NCBI GenBank assembly: GCA_963839475.1
Contig: CAWIVH010000019.1
Coordinates: forward strand, 124,001-188,000
Origin: CAWIVH01 sp963839475
Lineage (GTDB): Bacteria; Acidobacteriota; UBA6911
DNA: 64,000 nt
Direction of reading: 5' to 3'
The notes under the pieces are model-generated. The model searched no databases and was not told the origin of the DNA. It saw only the letters and a list, made by a program, of their open reading frames with translations. A program made the position numbers and the translations under genes. Positions 60,443 through 64,000 of this stretch are shown here, in pieces. Every line of letters begins with the position of its first letter. Positions within the stretch are counted from its first letter, which is position 1.

Positions 60443-61135
60443 TTACTCCAACGCTGCTGCAGCAGCGCGATCGGCAATCACGAGCGCATTATCTCGCGCC
60501 ACCTGACCGGCTGGAATCGTCGTGTCCCCGCCGTGCAGGCGCAGGAGCATCGACCCCTTCTCGCTTCCTGTCACCAGCCACAGGATCCGGCGGGCGCGAT
60601 TGATGATGGGATAGGTCAGGGTCATACGAGGCCTGCCCTGATAGACCCCCGTCACTGCAGTATCGTTGTCGTAGACGCCAAGCGCCGGGTCCCCGGGTAC
60701 AAGAGAAGCGGTATGCCCGTCGGATCCGAGTCCCAGATGGACAAGGTCGATCACCGCGGGTGACCCGGCGATCTCCCGGAGAGTGCAGGCGTACCGGGCT
60801 GCCGCCGACTCAAGGTTCTCTCCACCCACCTGCATGGCATAGACCCGCTCGGGAGGCAAGGGGGCATTCTCGAGCAGGCTTTCACGCAATTGGGTCAGGT
60901 TTCGATCGGGATGTCCTTCGGGAGCCACCCTCTCGTCCACCTGCACTACGTGCACGCCTTTCCAAGGGACTTGCTCGCGCGCCAGGGCGCGCAGCATTTT
61001 CGCCGGGGTTTTGCCGCCGCTGACGGCCAGGATGAAGCGGCCTCGCACAGCCACCGCCGACTTGGCCTCCGCGGCAATGATCGAGGCAGCTGCGCAGGCA
61101 GCTGAGTCGGCATTATCGAGCACTTTGATCATCAT
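60443..61135 (-). CDS. pgl: 6-phosphogluconolactonase
   Basis: A 230-residue lactonase of the oxidative pentose phosphate pathway (NagB/DevB fold). FILAVSGGKTPAKMLRAL is the phosphate-binding start, VVQVDERVAPEGHPDRNL the substrate loop, and LVHLGLGSDGHTASLVPG the DevB signature with catalytic histidine; RMTLTYPIINRARRILWLV follows. Start is the ATG at 61135 or the adjacent 61132; a TTG at 61150 would overlap the upstream fusion gene by four bases. Same strand and closely behind the TamB-Omp85 gene. No glucose-6-phosphate dehydrogenase gene is in the window. Confidence 0.92.
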   Translation of the reverse strand: MMIKVLDNADSAACAAASIIAAEAKSAVAVRGRFILAVSGGKTPAKMLRALAREQVPWKGVHVVQVDERVAPEGHPDRNLTQLRESLLENAPLPPERVYAMQVGGENLESAAARYACTLREIAGSPAVIDLVHLGLGSDGHTASLVPGDPALGVYDNDTAVTGVYQGRPRMTLTYPIINRARRILWLVTGSEKGSMLLRLHGGDTTIPAGQVARDNALVIADRAAAAALE

Positions 61136-61146
61136 GTCTTGATGTG

Positions 61147-64000
61147 TCAATACGCCTGGCCAATGCTGAAGAAGAAGGCGCCGAAGCTTTCACCAGGCTT
61201 CCGGTCAAGCTTGATGCCGTAATCGAAGCGCAGCATCAGTGAAGGCGTGCGCAGGCGTATTCCGAATCCTGCCGTTTTCCGCAGTTCCGAAAACCTGAAA
61301 TCACTCACCTCCGGGAAGACATTGCCTATATCCACAAATCCCACGCCGTCGAGGATCGACACAAATGGAAAGCGCAGTTCGTTGTTGAGCACGATCATGG
61401 CGTTTCCTCCCAGAGGATCCCCGTACGCATCGTGCGGCCCCAGTTCGTCCTGCCCGAATCCGCGGACGGAGGTGCCTCCGCCGGCGTAGAATCGCTCGGT
61501 CGGGATTACGAAATTGTCCCTGAAACCCTTCATCAATCCGAGGCGGACGCCGGTGGCATAAATGGTGCGCGGACGCTTGGCATCCTCCTGGAAGGGAGCA
61601 TATCCCGGCTTGAAGAGCGGAAAATATTTAAAATACTGGGTAAAGTTTCTCACGTAGCCGTAGCTTGAACTGAAAAGGCCGGGCGAATACTCCATGGCAA
61701 CGGATGTGAACGAGCCGCGGGTCGGATCAAGAAAATCATCTCGGGTGTTTCTGGTTACGGACACTGTAAAAGGTGCCACAATCGCTTGCGGTGGGTCGGG
61801 TGCATGCTGATCGGGGTACCAGGAACGGACGTTTTCGAGCCTGTAGCCATAGGAAAGAACGAAATGTTTCTTGATGGTTCTTTCCTGCTGGATCGTTAAG
61901 CCGTATCTTTCGGCGCTCAGGCCCTCGTAATAGTCTTTCTCGTTCCGGTAATACAATGTCGCGGTGGTGGGAAACGGGTGCCGCCGGTACAGAGGCTGGC
62001 TAAAATACAGGCGGGCCTCCTGCAAATCGCGATCGTAGCGCCCGCGCAGGCCTACAATACGGGCATTCCCGAGAGAATTCTTGTTTTCCAACTGGGCGAG
62101 GACTCCAGGCCCACGCCCCGTATCGTAATACGCGCCATAGAGGAACTTGTAGGGCGTAACTTCCTGCACTTTTACGACCACATCTACCTTCTCGGTTTCC
62201 TTATTTTCCGTGGCGGTGCCCTTCTGAGGCTCCGAACTGATGTCCACCTGCGAAAAGGCCCCGGTGTAGTAGAGGTTGCGAATGGATTGATTGGTCTCCG
62301 GAACGTTGAGGGGCTCGCCCTCGGCGATGCGTAGTTGCTCCCGGATGTACTTTTCGCTGACCCGATTCTCACCCTCCACTTTCAGGGATTGAATGACGCT
62401 CTTGATTCCCTCGCTGATCGTGAAGGAGACCTCGGCCTGTCCCTGTTTTTCATCGAGCTTGACGGATTGCTGTATGGCCGGTTTGCGGTAACCATTCCGC
62501 CCATAGAGTTCTGCGACTGCGGCTTTGGATTTTTTTAGCAATTCGGGTTCGAGTACGGCGCCTTCTTTCAGAGGCAGCTTCCCTTTCAGCGTCGCAGAAG
62601 AGAGGGCTTCGTTCCCTTCGAAGCCTATCTTTGAAACACGAACCTGGGGCCCTTCACTAATCGAGAAAATAATTTTCCCGAATTTGCGGGCCTCATCCAA
62701 TTCGAGGCGCGGGAAGTCGACCTTCGTCTGCAGGTATCCCTTCTGCCGGTAGAAGGCGGTTACATCGTCCATCACCTTGGACGGCCTGACGTAAGTATCA
62801 CCCTTCAGTTTGATTTGACGCACCCGGGAGGCTATAGCATCGGTATTCTCATGCGTGGCGCCTATAAAAACCGTTTCCACCTTTTCGCAGCGGAATCCCG
62901 GCTTCACCTCAAAGACCACCTTCAATTCATCGGGAGGAACCTCGGAAACCTTGCCGGCTACCTCAGCCTGCAAAAAGCCGCGTTTGGCAAAGTGTGCGCG
63001 CAGCATTTCCTCCGCATCCTGGGACCGCTGCCTGTCCGAAACCCCCTCTTGCCAGGTGTTTTGCACCTTCTTGCGAACGGACTTGGAAACCTCGGCGCCG
63101 GCGTATTCTATCCTCACTTTTTTGCCCGACTCGATCCGCAGGTGGAGGTTGACTTGATTGTCTTTATCTTCCCGGTCCATTTGAATCCGTGCCGCAAGGT
63201 AATCTCGCTTGTAGTAAAACTTCTGGAGCCGCTCAATGCCTTTACGGGATTTGACGAAGTCGAATTTGCTTCCAGGTGAGACTTTGAATTGCGCCGCCAA
63301 CTCCTTGGAGCTGAACGCTGGATTTCCGATATAATCCACTCTTCCGACCGTGAGTTTTGCCTTTACCTTCGTGGGCAGCGCGTTGGAGTCTTGTCCTCCG
63401 CCGAACCGGATATCATGCTGAAAATCGCCCCGGTAGGTGTTATCGCTCTGCTTGACCCCCCGGGTTTTGAAATTGCGCCGGACGTCATACTCCGCCCACC
63501 AGACCTGGTCGGTGCTGTCAACCAGGTTCGTGGAATACACGAGCCTGAGCGACTGGCTCAGGTCCTGCCCCACAGTGAGCCGGGCCCCGGGATCGGATTC
63601 GCCGGAAACCAGGCTGGGCTGGATCATGACCTGGCTGATGCCGAAGGAACGCCGCGCCCGCGCGCTCAAGTCGGCGTTGATGGCACTGCTCAAGAGCGAC
63701 ATTTTTTCAGCCTGTGCCGCGTCTACCCTGCTGCCACCAGACTCCGATATGGGCTTGCCCGTGAGCAAAACAGAAATCACATCGGTCTGGGATAGGGGCG
63801 GATCGGAAGTAAAGGTGGAAGACACCTCGCTTCCGGTTCCCGACAGCCGGAGAGCTATCATATATTCGTTCACCTGGGTCGTCGCGAGCAGATCAAAAAC
63901 CGGATCCACCCGGGCCTCGTTGGAAAACGTCACTATGCCTCTCTCGATGTAATAAGATCTCCCGCCGAAAAAGATCTTGCCCGCGCGTTCCAGCGTCATG
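61147..64000 (-). CDS. TamB C-terminal domain fused to five-POTRA Omp85 barrel (partial)
   Basis: The gene runs off the window; about 950 residues are visible. The first about 200 match the end of TamB (DUF490): GKIFFGGRSYYIERGIVTFS, VDPVFDLLATTQVNEYMIAL, FTSDPPLSQTDVISVLLTGK, then GARLTVGQDLSQSLRLVYST and EYDVRRNFK. Without a break come five POTRA repeats (each ending in a V-R-I/V strand, such as VGRVDYIGNPAFSSKELAAQ and VSKIGFEGNEALSSATLKG), then a 16-strand-type barrel with the Omp85 motif VRGFGQDEL and final FFFSIGQAY. No signal peptide or good start lies between the parts, so they are one polypeptide. TamB and TamA/BamA are normally separate; here inner- and outer-membrane modules are joined. 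Role: outer-membrane protein or lipid transport, by family. Confidence 0.88.
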   Translation of the reverse strand, partial: MTLERAGKIFFGGRSYYIERGIVTFSNEARVDPVFDLLATTQVNEYMIALRLSGTGSEVSSTFTSDPPLSQTDVISVLLTGKPISESGGSRVDAAQAEKMSLLSSAINADLSARARRSFGISQVMIQPSLVSGESDPGARLTVGQDLSQSLRLVYSTNLVDSTDQVWWAEYDVRRNFKTRGVKQSDNTYRGDFQHDIRFGGGQDSNALPTKVKAKLTVGRVDYIGNPAFSSKELAAQFKVSPGSKFDFVKSRKGIERLQKFYYKRDYLAARIQMDREDKDNQVNLHLRIESGKKVRIEYAGAEVSKSVRKKVQNTWQEGVSDRQRSQDAEEMLRAHFAKRGFLQAEVAGKVSEVPPDELKVVFEVKPGFRCEKVETVFIGATHENTDAIASRVRQIKLKGDTYVRPSKVMDDVTAFYRQKGYLQTKVDFPRLELDEARKFGKIIFSISEGPQVRVSKIGFEGNEALSSATLKGKLPLKEGAVLEPELLKKSKAAVAELYGRNGYRKPAIQQSVKLDEKQGQAEVSFTISEGIKSVIQSLKVEGENRVSEKYIREQLRIAEGEPLNVPETNQSIRNLYYTGAFSQVDISSEPQKGTATENKETEKVDVVVKVQEVTPYKFLYGAYYDTGRGPGVLAQLENKNSLGNARIVGLRGRYDRDLQEARLYFSQPLYRRHPFPTTATLYYRNEKDYYEGLSAERYGLTIQQERTIKKHFVLSYGYRLENVRSWYPDQHAPDPPQAIVAPFTVSVTRNTRDDFLDPTRGSFTSVAMEYSPGLFSSSYGYVRNFTQYFKYFPLFKPGYAPFQEDAKRPRTIYATGVRLGLMKGFRDNFVIPTERFYAGGGTSVRGFGQDELGPHDAYGDPLGGNAMIVLNNELRFPFVSILDGVGFVDIGNVFPEVSDFRFSELRKTAGFGIRLRTPSLMLRFDYGIKLDRKPGESFGAFFFSIGQAY

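Overview
The window is 64 kb of GC-rich DNA from a Gram-negative (diderm) bacterium, with about 47 protein-coding genes. Outer-membrane proteins, a TolC-type channel, lipoprotein signal sequences and an Omp85/BamA-type protein show the outer membrane. The F1Fo operon order (atpB-E-F-H-A-G-D-C), the signal-like N-terminus of AtpB, the DUF3300/DUF2950 pair and the mosaic palindromic repeats would fit Acidobacteriota or a neighbouring phylum. That placement is inference only. Pyruvate formate-lyase, Pta/AckA, an anaerobic C4-dicarboxylate carrier and aspartase point to a fermentative or fumarate-respiring lifestyle. No rRNA, tRNA, CRISPR array, phage or transposase was recognised.

Layout. 1-5.4 kb: end of a MscS channel, an AI-2E-family membrane protein, a CHAD-domain protein, and pta-ackA (ackA is broken by at least five frameshifts). 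5.5-12.3 kb: the complete ATP synthase operon on the minus strand. 12.5-14.8 kb: a VapBC toxin-antitoxin pair and a membrane-bound PP2C phosphatase. 15-21.1 kb: a tripartite RND efflux system. 21.2-26.7 kb: a sensor kinase and NarL-type regulator, an exported amidohydrolase, an exported glutaminase and a lone receiver protein. 26.7-32.6 kb: paired CPA-type antiporters and the pyruvate formate-lyase system. 33-41.8 kb: an MFS carrier, a Tat-exported L-serine dehydratase, a coiled-coil porin, an exported aspartase, an exported asparaginase and a Dcu carrier. 42-49.7 kb: outer-membrane proteins, a SulP transporter, PPK2, a Na+/H+ antiporter, a K+ channel and a receiver/anti-sigma-kinase protein. 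50-58.6 kb: an MltF-like transglycosylase and a run of exported proteins of unknown function. 58.9-64 kb: a GH13 glycosidase, 6-phosphogluconolactonase and a TamB-Omp85 fusion protein that runs off the end.

The most interesting inference is an extracytoplasmic amino-acid deamination pathway at 25-26 kb and 33-41.8 kb. Glutaminase, asparaginase and aspartase carry Sec-type signals. The iron-sulfur serine dehydratase carries a Tat signal. Together they would turn Gln, Asn, Asp and Ser into Glu, fumarate and pyruvate outside the cytoplasm. A porin, a C4-dicarboxylate carrier and an MFS carrier could import the products, and PFL-Pta-AckA could use the pyruvate. A CTAGGG-N4-CCC(T/C)AG dyad lies in the divergent promoter region of this cluster and recurs downstream of the glutaminase gene. 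The second notable object is the single-polypeptide fusion of a TamB C-terminal domain to a five-POTRA Omp85 barrel.

Caution: at least seven otherwise intact genes contain one or more one-base frameshifts, most of them apparent insertions. This looks like consensus error, so reading-frame breaks here should not be taken as biological without raw-read support.
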